Shown piece by piece: positions 42,050-50,046 of a stretch of 63,341 nucleotides of DNA. A program made the position numbers and the translations under genes. This DNA comes from MVRV01 sp964646755. Its GTDB lineage: Bacteria; Desulfobacterota; Syntrophia; Syntrophales; Smithellaceae. Each line of letters opens with the position of its first letter. Position 1 is the stretch's first letter. The notes beneath the pieces were generated by a model. It saw only the letters and a program-made list of their open reading frames with translations. It searched no databases and had not been told where the DNA came from. The stretch spans positions 1 to 63,341 of the forward strand of contig CAZYIE010000015.1 of the NCBI GenBank assembly GCA_964646755.1, in the 5' to 3' direction.

Positions 42050-43495
42050 ATGACTCCACTATGCGGCAGATTCGGCGAATTTTCATTTTATGCTCTGGAT
42101 AACGCAGAGCAGATAGGCGCCAGCGGTCTGAGAAACGGCAACCCTTTAAAGGATGGCAAAAATTTATCTTCCTTTCTCCAAACTGTAACAACACGCTATT
42201 TACTCGCCATTACTGCCGGAAAGGAAATCAGAATTGATGCCGGCGCAATCCGCAGGTTGCTGCAAATTGCCGCAGATACTCAATCGGGGATAGTTTACTC
42301 CGATTACTTTTTAGAAAAAGAATATGAGCATATTCCCCGTCGGCTAATTGATTATCAGTCCGGCAGCATTCGCGATGACTTTCATTTCGGATATGCTTTA
42401 CTATTTTCAGTTGCCGCAATTAAAGCCGTTCTGAAAAAATATGGTGCACTGCCTGCCGATCCCGCCTTGGCTTTTTATGATTTGCGGCTGAAAATCTCCC
42501 TCGATTATTTCATATTTCATATTCCCGAATCCCTCTATTCAGTTTTTGAAAAGAAAGAAGAGGGGACAAAAAGTAACGACAATCAGGAAGAAGTTCACTT
42601 TGCTTATGTGGCCCTCCGGAATGCCGCCCGGCAGAAAAAACTGGAAAAATTGGCAACAAATCATTTAAAACGTCAGGGCGCTTATTTGAACTCGCGCACT
42701 AAAAAAGCAGGCCCATCAAAGGTTTTCTTTCCCGTCCACGCCAGTGTGGTTATTCCGGTGCTCAACCGCAAAAAGACCATTACTGATGCGCTGCAAAGCG
42801 CGCTTATCCAAAAAACAGACTTCGATTTCAATATTATTGTTGTGGACAATCATTCCACCGACGGCACAACACAAATAGTTAAAAAACTAGCGGCCCGTTA
42901 CCCGCAAATTCAGCACTTGATTCCCGACCGCCACGACCTCAGCATCGGCGGTTGCTGGAATGAAGCAATCTATTCCCCTTGCTGCGGGCGATACTCTGTC
43001 CAGCTTGATTCCGACGATCTTTACTCTGCACCTGATACTCTGCAAAATATTGCCAACGCTTTTCTCGAGGGCGATTATTCCATGGTTGTCGGTTCTTATA
43101 CGATAGTCAATGAGCGTTTGGAGAAAATTCCCCCGGGGTTGATTGATCATCGCGAATGGACTTCCGCCAATGGCCATAATAACGCATTGCGGATCAATGG
43201 TTTGGGCGCTCCCCGGGCTTTCAATACGTCGGTTCTGCGGCAAATCGGCTTTCCAAATGTAGGCTATGGCGAAGATTATGCTGTTGCGCTGCGGATTGCG
43301 CGGGAATATAAAATCGGACGTATTTATTCCAGCCTTTACCTGTGCCGCCGCTGGCCGGATAACACCGATGCCGCGCTTTCCTTGGAAAAACAAAATCGCC
43401 ATGATTTTTATAAAGACAAACTGCGAACGGTGGAAATAAGAGCACGGCAAGAACTCAACCATCAGACACCTTTGCCTCGTCACACTGGCGTATGA
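42050..43495 (+). CDS. Family 2 glycosyltransferase with extra N-terminal domain
   Basis: A 481-residue protein. The C-terminal GT-A domain starts at about residue 228: ASVVIPVLNRKKTITDALQSA, VVDNHSTDGT, and the metal-binding DSDD in VQLDSDDLY (about 323-326). GYGEDYAVALRIAREYKI is the usual acceptor-loop region. The first 220 residues form a separate part with GIVYSDYFLE and a domain that looks like a decayed second GT-A, without its own DxD. It is probably cytoplasmic. It precedes a DUF4922 protein and an M15 peptidase, a cluster of undefined role near the lipopolysaccharide export gene. Confidence 0.85.
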   Translation: MTPLCGRFGEFSFYALDNAEQIGASGLRNGNPLKDGKNLSSFLQTVTTRYLLAITAGKEIRIDAGAIRRLLQIAADTQSGIVYSDYFLEKEYEHIPRRLIDYQSGSIRDDFHFGYALLFSVAAIKAVLKKYGALPADPALAFYDLRLKISLDYFIFHIPESLYSVFEKKEEGTKSNDNQEEVHFAYVALRNAARQKKLEKLATNHLKRQGAYLNSRTKKAGPSKVFFPVHASVVIPVLNRKKTITDALQSALIQKTDFDFNIIVVDNHSTDGTTQIVKKLAARYPQIQHLIPDRHDLSIGGCWNEAIYSPCCGRYSVQLDSDDLYSAPDTLQNIANAFLEGDYSMVVGSYTIVNERLEKIPPGLIDHREWTSANGHNNALRINGLGAPRAFNTSVLRQIGFPNVGYGEDYAVALRIAREYKIGRIYSSLYLCRRWPDNTDAALSLEKQNRHDFYKDKLRTVEIRARQELNHQTPLPRHTGV

Positions 43496-43860
43496 GACAG
43501 CGTCGTAATGACCGTTGGTGCTTGTGCTTTACATGTGATGCCCCCCGCTGGCGGGGGATTAAGGGGCATTAGCGCTAACTTAAGTTGCAACGTCATTCCG
43601 GTGAAAACCGGAATCCAGTAATTCAATATGTTCTGGATACCGTCTTTCGACGGTATGACGACTTTGGGGCTTTTTATGAATTCATAAAGCCGTAGTAAAC
43701 GCTAATGGGATTCAGGGGGTGGACTGGCAAATATGGCCGTAATGTTCACGATTTACAAATTGAAAGTACTTTATCCACCTCCGTCACTCAAGTGACACCT
43801 ATCGGAAATTCTCCCGACTACACGCCGGCGGAGGACATGGAATGACTCGAAGGAGATGAT
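43496..43860 (+). repeat. Intergenic region with clustered palindromes
   Basis: Two structures dominate. At 43538-43569 a nested hairpin (ATGCCCC ... GGGGCAT outside, CCCCCGC-TG-GCGGGGG inside). At 43591-43660 a double hairpin CGTCATTCCGG ... CCGGAATCCAG and CTGGATACCGTC ... GACGGTATGACG, whose outer ends are themselves inverted. They resemble interspersed palindromic repeats. A further CACTCAAGTG palindrome lies near 43784. No gene is supported here. Confidence 0.7.
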
Positions 43861-44829
43861 TTGGACAATCAAATTTTCACAATATTTCCAGGCAGTGGAC
43901 AAGCGCCACTGCGTGAGCTTTGTGCAAATCTTCTGGAAGAACAAAAGAAAAACTGGCCCGGGCTTGCTGCGGCCCACAAAGGTCTCGCTAATGTTCGAAC
44001 AAAATTACTCTCCGGCAGCGGCTATGATGTCGGTGTGCAATTTAATCCGGCACGGTCAGTCAACAGCGGCGCGGCCGTAGATAAGGAATCAATTAAAAAC
44101 CGGCCTTGTTTTTTATGCGCCTCTAATCTTCCGCGCCAGCAAAAGGGAATCCTTTATCAAAGCGAATATTTAATCCTTTGCAATCCGGCGCCCATTTTTG
44201 CAGAACATTTTACTATCGTGCATTTGCAGCATCAACCCCAGGCAATTGCCACTTCGCTAGCCCGGTTATTGGACATAACTAAAGATATGTCCCCTGATTT
44301 TGCTGTGTTTTACAACGGACCGGCGTGTGGTGCATCCGCCCCTGATCATTTGCACTTTCAGGCAATACCGGCCAATAACTTGCCGGTGCACAAATCAAAG
44401 GCCTGCCATTTTCGGCTAATCAAGGATGCTGCTGTCAAAGTTTATTGCGGCGGTGGTATCAATCGCACTGCACTTGTCCTTGCCGGAAGCGATAAAGACT
44501 TGTTGCTTGCGCAATTCAATTGTCTGCTTAAAGCAGCGCAAAATGTTATTCCCATCAGTGGGGAACCTATGATCAATGTGCTTTGCTCTTATGAAGATTT
44601 TGTCTGGCGGATAATGATTTTCTTTCGCTCCAAGCATCGCCCGGATGCTTTTTATGCGGAAGGCAAACAAAGAATTTTTGTTTCTCTGGGCACAATAGAT
44701 ATGGCCGGAGTTATTATCACCCCGCTGGAGTTGGATTTTAACCGTCTGGATTGTGAAAAAATTAACAATATCTATGCGGAAGTATCACTGCCGGAAGATA
44801 CAATGAATAAAATAATTAATGAATTATGA
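43861..44829 (+). CDS. DUF4922 protein, HIT-like phosphorylase/adenylyltransferase fold
   Basis: A 322-residue protein from TTG 43861, supported by AAGGAG seven bases upstream. It has the DUF4922 layout: RPCFLCASNLPRQQKGILY with CxxC, FAEHFTIVHLQHQPQAI, and the HIT-like catalytic motif APDHLHFQAIP near residue 159 (HxHxQ). Its relatives include GDP-L-galactose phosphorylase and diadenosine tetraphosphate phosphorylase. It probably transfers a nucleotidyl group on a sugar or dinucleotide. The preceding glycosyltransferase suggests a sugar-nucleotide role (inferred). Confidence 0.82.
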   Translation: MDNQIFTIFPGSGQAPLRELCANLLEEQKKNWPGLAAAHKGLANVRTKLLSGSGYDVGVQFNPARSVNSGAAVDKESIKNRPCFLCASNLPRQQKGILYQSEYLILCNPAPIFAEHFTIVHLQHQPQAIATSLARLLDITKDMSPDFAVFYNGPACGASAPDHLHFQAIPANNLPVHKSKACHFRLIKDAAVKVYCGGGINRTALVLAGSDKDLLLAQFNCLLKAAQNVIPISGEPMINVLCSYEDFVWRIMIFFRSKHRPDAFYAEGKQRIFVSLGTIDMAGVIITPLELDFNRLDCEKINNIYAEVSLPEDTMNKIINEL

Positions 44830-44842
44830 CGGAGATTGCTCA

Positions 44843-45397
44843 ATGTCAGATTGTGAAGAAATAATTATTGACAGCAACCTGAGCTTTGCCGAGGCCATCG
44901 CAGGAACAATGGCCCCGGAGGAAATCGTAGACAGTTTATCGTTTATTGATGTATTCTACTATTCCTTTGACGGCAAAAGACATCAAGGGCAGATAGTTGT
45001 CAATAGCGAACTGGAAGACGCTGTCTGTGAAATATTTGCGCTGATAGAAAAAATCAAATTTCCGGTGGGTCGTGTTATTCCGATTGCCGAATACCAGTGG
45101 GATGACCACAAATCGATGGCCGCCAACAATTCTTCCGGCTTTAATTTCCGGGTAATTGAAGGAACGACTAAACTGTCTATGCATTCCCTGGGGCGCGCGG
45201 TGGACATTAATCCGTTACAGAATCCGGTGATCTATCCTAATGGAACAATAGCTCCGGAAGGTGCAGTGTATAAACCCGGCCAGGCAGGCACCGTCGCCGA
45301 CGATCACCCAGTTGTCCGGGCTTTTTTAGAACGCGGCTGGCATTGGGGAGGTAATTTCGCGCAGCCGAAGGACTATCATCACTTCGAAAAACCCTGA
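44843..45397 (+). CDS. M15-type peptidase (D-alanyl-D-alanine carboxypeptidase-like)
   Basis: From ATG 44843 (RBS GGAGA), 184 residues. The zinc-site motif LSMHSLGRAVDINPLQNP (SxHxxGxAxD) and the C-terminal WHWGG ... DYHHFEKP are the M15C/VanY-like ligands. There is no signal peptide, so it is either cytoplasmic or exported by another route; phage endolysin-like forms also lack signals. It probably cuts D-Ala ends or cross-links in peptidoglycan. It starts 13 bp after the DUF4922 gene, in the same operon. Confidence 0.88.
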   Translation: MSDCEEIIIDSNLSFAEAIAGTMAPEEIVDSLSFIDVFYYSFDGKRHQGQIVVNSELEDAVCEIFALIEKIKFPVGRVIPIAEYQWDDHKSMAANNSSGFNFRVIEGTTKLSMHSLGRAVDINPLQNPVIYPNGTIAPEGAVYKPGQAGTVADDHPVVRAFLERGWHWGGNFAQPKDYHHFEKP

Positions 45398-45453
45398 GGT
45401 CAATTGCAAATCGAAGCACTATCTTTGTGACTCAGACAAAAACTGAGAGAAAC

Positions 45454-45783
45454 TTAATGGCTGAGCTTGGCGCTTGCCAAACGGTTAAGACTCACACCTG
45501 CTTCTGCAGCCTGCATTGCCAGTTGCTGATGAACATGCGCCGGCACGCGAACCATAAACTTTCCGCTATACTTTTTAGCGGCTATTGGTTCAGGAATATG
45601 TTCTGAATTACGCATCATATCAGCTATAATCTCGCTCACAAGTTTCCGGATGCCCTTCAGTGATGCCTCAGGCGTATTTGCCAACCAGCTTAGGCTGGGA
45701 AATTCCGCGCAAAGCCCAACATATTGGGCGTCTTCTTCAGACCACGTTATTCGATATGTATATTTATCATTTATCTTGACCAT
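45454..45783 (-). CDS. hicB: HicB-like antitoxin
   Basis: From ATG 45783, 109 residues. The N-terminal partial RNase H-like domain (YTYRITWSEEDAQYVGLCAEF, PSLSWLANTPEASLKGI) is followed by a ribbon-helix-helix tail (KFMVRVPAHVHQQLAMQAAEAGVSLN) that binds the operator. The longer frame to 45804 lacks support. The start overlaps the hicA 3' end by 17 bases. It probably neutralises HicA and autoregulates the operon. Confidence 0.92.
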   Translation of the reverse strand: MVKINDKYTYRITWSEEDAQYVGLCAEFPSLSWLANTPEASLKGIRKLVSEIIADMMRNSEHIPEPIAAKKYSGKFMVRVPAHVHQQLAMQAAEAGVSLNRLASAKLSH

Positions 45784-46027
45784 TCTTATTCTCCAATCGT
45801 TCAATTGCTTTTGTTACCTGCTTGACCTGATACGCTTTTGCCCATCCTTTGTTGTTTTGAATATTTACGCGCGGATCGCCGTTCCACGGTGTCCTATATA
45901 CCCGGTGACTTCCGCTTGCTTGCCGGGCTTTTCCGAAATAATAGTCGCATACCTTGCAGAGATCAGCAAATCGAATGCCAACCGGATTATTTCGCATTTC
46001 ATCAACAAGAATTGTAAGCTTAGACAT
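45767..46027 (-). CDS. hicA: HicA-like mRNA interferase toxin
   Basis: An 86-residue protein. The dsRBD-like toxin fold is indicated by VDEMRNNPVGIRFADLCKVC, the catalytic-His strand GSHRVYRTPWNG, and INIQNNKG-like VNIQNNKGWAKAYQVKQV near the end. HicA usually has about 60-85 residues. The start ATG 46027 coincides with the predicted transcription start, so the message may be leaderless (see the promoter at 46034-46062). Confidence 0.9.
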   Translation of the reverse strand: MSKLTILVDEMRNNPVGIRFADLCKVCDYYFGKARQASGSHRVYRTPWNGDPRVNIQNNKGWAKAYQVKQVTKAIERLENKNGQDK

Positions 46028-46033
46028 GACATT

Positions 46034-46062
46034 ATAGTATCAATAGTGATATCTGATGTCAA
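46034..46062 (-). promoter_or_regulatory. hicAB promoter predicting a leaderless mRNA
   Basis: On the minus strand: -35 TTGACA (46062-46057), a 17-base spacer and -10 TACTAT (46039-46034), with the A of the hicA ATG seven bases after the -10. An inverted repeat TGACAT / ATGTCA spans the -35 to the start codon and could be the HicB operator. Confidence 0.7.
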
Positions 46063-46065
46063 TAA

Positions 46066-46215
46066 TGAATATAATGAAGGTTGCTTATGGCCACATTCTA
46101 GGAGTGAAATAAAACTCCGGTCGAGATTGCTCAATTCAGCAAGTTTCTCTTGAGAAATTTGATTTGCCTTTCTGAGTTCCCTGATAACTTCTCCGAATGC
46201 CTCTTCGATTGTCAA
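46066..46215 (-). pseudogene. Truncated XRE-type regulator overrun by hicAB
   Basis: Fifty residues of a normal XRE HTH protein (FGEVIRELRKANQISQEKLAE, then a second helix with LDRSFISLLECGHKQPSLY) read from ATG 46215. Similarity stops there, and the frame continues as meaningless sequence opposite the hicA coding strand. The expected C-terminal helices are missing. It is most likely a host regulator gene cut by insertion of the hicAB module, which starts 39 bp further on. Confidence 0.6.
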
Positions 46216-46417
46216 GTTCGCCTCCTAGTGGAAGAAACCTAACAGAATCGAGGAAGATATTCTGTTGGCTATTGACAACAGAACGTTTATAAATGGAATA
46301 AAATTAATATGTATTGGTTGATTTACTATAGCTCAGCGGCTGTTATAAATTGATTTTCCGAAACCACATATCCCAAAACAAAGTGCGGTGTTGTTGTTTT
46401 TCTAAAGGAGGCATAAA

Positions 46418-47206
46418 ATGAAAAAGGTCGTATTTTGTGGCATCGTATGCGTAATTTTAATGACGCTAGTATTAGCAAGCGCAGAAGAGCAAACTTACAC
46501 TCAAGAATATTCCTATAAAGCGGGCGAGGGAGATAGCAAGCTGAAGTCAAGAGAAAGTGCTCAAGCTGAAGCAAAAAGACAGATATTAGAAAGAATTGGG
46601 ACAGCCATTTTGAGTAAAACGACAGTTAGGGATTTTAAAATTACTGCTGAAGATATTATAATGTTGACAGCTGGCATTATAAAATCTGAAGAAACGGATG
46701 GGAAATGGGATGGATACGAATATAAGACGACATTAAAAATAAGAGTAGATCCAGATGAAGTGGAAAAGAAACTTCTTTTTTACATACAGTCGACAAGTGA
46801 TAAAGAAAAACTAAAGGCGGTTGATGATTTTAAAACAGCACTCAAATTAGAAACTAACAAGAGAAGTCTTGTATTTATAAAGGATGCTCTTGGAAATGCC
46901 TTATATCATGTGGGAAAGTGTTGGAACGAAGGTAAATATGTTCCCCAAAATTATGAAAAAGCAGCGAAGTGGTTTATTGAGGCAGATCAGTATGAGAATA
47001 CAAAAGCACGATATGAACTTGGGATTATATATATGGAAGGTTTGGGAGTTAAGGCTGACAACATAAAAGCATATATTTGGCTGAATAAGGCCGCCACTGG
47101 GAAAGATACGCCAGCCAATGCCTACCGGGAACTAGTTGCCACAGGCATGACTAAGGAGGAAATCAAAGAAGCTCAACGATTATCTTCTGAATCGATTCCT
47201 GAATGA
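46418..47206 (+). CDS. Exported Sel1-repeat protein with LPP20/FlgT-like N-terminal domain
   Basis: A 262-residue protein. Signal peptide about 1-22 (ILMTLVLASA cleavage). The N-terminal part (SAQAEAKRQILERIGTAILSKT, KSEETDGKWDGYEYKTTLKIRV) looks like the strand-helix module of LPP20/FlgT-type envelope proteins. The C-terminal part has Sel1 repeats (GKCWNEGKYVPQNYEKAAKWF; LGIIYMEGLGVKADNIKAYIW). RBS AAAGGAGG is strong. It is probably a periplasmic scaffold; no partner is nearby. Confidence 0.82.
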   Translation: MKKVVFCGIVCVILMTLVLASAEEQTYTQEYSYKAGEGDSKLKSRESAQAEAKRQILERIGTAILSKTTVRDFKITAEDIIMLTAGIIKSEETDGKWDGYEYKTTLKIRVDPDEVEKKLLFYIQSTSDKEKLKAVDDFKTALKLETNKRSLVFIKDALGNALYHVGKCWNEGKYVPQNYEKAAKWFIEADQYENTKARYELGIIYMEGLGVKADNIKAYIWLNKAATGKDTPANAYRELVATGMTKEEIKEAQRLSSESIPE

Positions 47207-47242
47207 GAGGAAAACGAAGAGAAATCTGGCATGCGTCGATAA

Positions 47243-48139
47243 TTATGGCAGCCGCCCTTCCTGGCGCAGTTTGGAGAGAATTTGATTTATTGCCGGCAGG
47301 GCAACGCTCGCGGCTTTTTCGCCTTCCATAATGGCTTCATGTCTTTTGGAGAAATCACTCGAGCCAATGTAGCCGATCTTAGGTTTGATAACGACATCGG
47401 CATTTTTAATCTGAATGGCAGCCATTTTGCCATACATAATATCAATGGCCTGCATGATCGTTTCAATGGTGCCTGTCGGCGGAGATGCTGCCAGGCTCGA
47501 TGAAATATCAACGGCAATAACAACATCGGCGCCGTACCGGCGGGCAACATCTACAGCCAGTGGGCTCACGACTCCGCCATCAACATACATGTTATTACTG
47601 ATTATTGGTGGCTGAAAAATGCCCGGGATCGAACAACTGGCCCGCACGGCACGACCTGTATTGCCACGGCTGAAAGCCATCTCTTCGCCCGTTTGAATAT
47701 TGGTCGTCACGGCGTAAAAGGGAATTTTGAATTTATCGAGCGGCGTATATTTAACTTTATTATTGACGAAATTTTCGAGTTTGTCTCCCTTGATAAAACC
47801 GTTATCCGGGATGATATAGTCGGCAACATCATCTTTCTGCAGGGCAAATGCTATTGTTTGCAGTTCATACGGACTGTATCCGTAGGCATACAAACTGCCG
47901 ACAAAAGAGCCAACGCTGGTGCCGACAACCATGTGTATAGGAATTTTATTTAATTCGAGAATTTTTAAAACTCCGATATGGGCAAACCCTTTAGAGGCGC
48001 CTGCACCTAAAACAACGGCAATCCTGGCCGGTTTTACTGCTACAGGAAGTTCTTTCGGTGCCGTTGCACAAGAAAGCATTATGGTCAGTAAGGCGGCAGC
48101 ACAGATAATTCTGCTGCAACGAAAAACATGCGCTAACAT
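47243..48139 (-). CDS. Patatin-like phospholipase lipoprotein
   Basis: A 298-residue protein. A lipobox (LTIMLSC, Cys24) follows a 20-residue signal segment. Patatin motifs: oxyanion GAGASKG, nucleophile GTSVG with Ser75, and catalytic Asp in YVDGGVVSP. It probably hydrolyses acyl chains of phospholipids at the periplasmic membrane surface. The gene starts six bases after the DEAD-box gene stop on the same strand, so both share a transcript. Confidence 0.92.
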   Translation of the reverse strand: MLAHVFRCSRIICAAALLTIMLSCATAPKELPVAVKPARIAVVLGAGASKGFAHIGVLKILELNKIPIHMVVGTSVGSFVGSLYAYGYSPYELQTIAFALQKDDVADYIIPDNGFIKGDKLENFVNNKVKYTPLDKFKIPFYAVTTNIQTGEEMAFSRGNTGRAVRASCSIPGIFQPPIISNNMYVDGGVVSPLAVDVARRYGADVVIAVDISSSLAASPPTGTIETIMQAIDIMYGKMAAIQIKNADVVIKPKIGYIGSSDFSKRHEAIMEGEKAASVALPAINQILSKLRQEGRLP

Positions 48140-48145
48140 TGTTTT

Positions 48146-49621
48146 CTAGTATTTCCTTTCTTTTTTATTGCCGGACCGTGGCCGTTTCATTGGTGGTTTG
48201 TGATGCGTCACGGGTTGCGGATCGGTTTGCGACTCGGTAACAGGCGCCAGTTGAACCGGCGGCGCATGCAGTGTTTGCTGGTAATAATCATCCAGCAGCA
48301 TGGCAATTAAAGCCAGTTCATCTTCAGTCTGCGTCAGGTTTCTCGCCAGAGGAACAAAGCGCTGCATGCGTTCAATTTCCAGATTATCGCGGGAGCGCAG
48401 ACGCGCTTCCAGGAGTGCTGTTATCCTTTCCGCCACGACTCTTTCTATTTCCTCGTCGTCGGGCAGAGGACGTTCTTCCATGTTGATGCTGTAAAAACGG
48501 GCAATGTTCTGAAGTTTGAATTTTTCCATTTCCGCAACTACGGAAATAGCGACACCGCTGCAGCCCATCCGCCCGGTTCGGCCGGCGCGATGAATATAAG
48601 CCTCCGGATCTTCCGGCGGTTCATACTGAATAACATGCGACAAATCGGGAATATCAATGCCCCGGGCCGCCACATCGGTGGCTACCAGGAAGCGCAGGGC
48701 GCCGCGCTTCACCCGCGCCATGACTTTTTCCCGGGCACTCTGGGCCAGATCGGAAGAGAGCTCGTCAGCATCATACCCGAAGCGTTTCAGGACAACGGAT
48801 AAATAATGTACGGTGTCTTTGGTGTTACAAAAGATGATGGCCGAAGAGGGATTTTCGATTTCAATAATGCGGACGAGTGATCTTTCTTTACGCATCCCCG
48901 GCACAACATAATAGACATGTTCAATCTCGGCAATGTGTACCTGATTGCCGCTCAGACTAAGTAATTCCGGCTTCCTCATAAACTGAGCCGCGAGCCGGAT
49001 TACCTGCGGAGGGAAAGTTGCGGAAAACATGCAGCTTACAATTTCTTTCGACGGTATGTATTTACGAATTTTTACCATATCCGGATAAAAACCCATGGAT
49101 AACATGCGGTCAGCTTCATCAAAAATTAATATTTTCAGATGCTCCAGCGACAAAGCATTTTTCAATAAATGGTCAAGAATACGGCCCGGCGTACCGACAA
49201 CCAGCTGAGCTCCACCGCGAAAGGCTTCGAGCTGGGCGGCGTACCCGACTCCTCCATAAACCACAGCTACTCGTAAATCCGAGCCGGATACCAGCATCTG
49301 GGCCTCCCGGGAGACTTGCAGAGCCAGTTCACGTGTAGGAACAAGCACCATAGCCTGGGCAACATTTCGCTTTAGATCAATTTTTTGCATAATCGGCAAA
49401 ATATAGGCACCCGTCTTACCGCTGCCGGTGCGCGATTGAACCATCATATCGCGGCCCGCCAGAATGTAAGGAATGGATTTGGCCTGTACCGGCACTAGGC
49501 TTGTCCAGCCCGCGTTTTCGCAGGCGGTGCGCAGTTCCGGCGCCAGCCCGGCAAGAGAAATCTCGGCAAGGGAATCTGCAGGTTCAATGTTATTTTCATC
49601 ACTCGTTTTAGTTTCTTCCAT
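48146..49621 (-). CDS. DEAD-box RNA helicase
   Basis: A 491-residue protein from ATG 49621; a TTG start 24 bases upstream coincides with the RBS-like GAGGAAAGG and is unlikely. Motifs: Q-motif Gln in LVPVQAKSIP, Walker A SRTGSGKT, PTRELA, DEADRM, SAT, VATDVAARGID and HRAGRTGRMG. The C-terminus is short and basic-rich (MKRPRSGNKKERK). It probably remodels ribosomal or messenger RNA, like CsdA/RhlE-type helicases. It heads a two-gene operon with the patatin. Confidence 0.95.
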   Translation of the reverse strand: MEETKTSDENNIEPADSLAEISLAGLAPELRTACENAGWTSLVPVQAKSIPYILAGRDMMVQSRTGSGKTGAYILPIMQKIDLKRNVAQAMVLVPTRELALQVSREAQMLVSGSDLRVAVVYGGVGYAAQLEAFRGGAQLVVGTPGRILDHLLKNALSLEHLKILIFDEADRMLSMGFYPDMVKIRKYIPSKEIVSCMFSATFPPQVIRLAAQFMRKPELLSLSGNQVHIAEIEHVYYVVPGMRKERSLVRIIEIENPSSAIIFCNTKDTVHYLSVVLKRFGYDADELSSDLAQSAREKVMARVKRGALRFLVATDVAARGIDIPDLSHVIQYEPPEDPEAYIHRAGRTGRMGCSGVAISVVAEMEKFKLQNIARFYSINMEERPLPDDEEIERVVAERITALLEARLRSRDNLEIERMQRFVPLARNLTQTEDELALIAMLLDDYYQQTLHAPPVQLAPVTESQTDPQPVTHHKPPMKRPRSGNKKERKY

Positions 49622-50046
49622 GTTAATTTCAATACCTTTCCTCAAGAAAACAAATTAATTATTTAGAATCATTTAGTTTATTCTGCCTCAGGAATCAAGG
49701 GGAAAATTAATGGCGTTATTCGTGAAGCGCAGTTCGTGAAGCGTGAAAAATACAAAATCTGCTTCACTCTTCACTAGATACGCACAAAAATAAAATATCT
49801 TGACAGACATCTTGTGATGTTATAGGGTAACTGGCAATTCATTAAGAGGCCATATTAGGCTCTGCCCTTTGGAGTGTTTCAGGTATTCTAACAAACAAGT
49901 CGATACTAATCTAGTGACTGCTAAAAAATCGTGACTCTGTGTATCCAAGTGCATCTTTTGAATAATAATGAAGCAAAACAATGAATATCCAGCATATCAG
50001 AATAACATCTCGAGTTATTTGATTTAATCTAAACAAGGAAGTATTT
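49622..50046 (+). promoter_or_regulatory. Intergenic region upstream of rho
   Basis: 425 bp without a gene. It contains a tandem TTCGTGAAGCG pair (near 49718 and 49733). A perfect -35 TTGACA (49800-49805) has TATAGG (49821-49826) 15 bases later, a weak promoter candidate for the rho operon. The last 50 bp are AT-rich leader. rho is often autogenously attenuated in its leader, but no hallmark can be read here. Confidence 0.4.
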
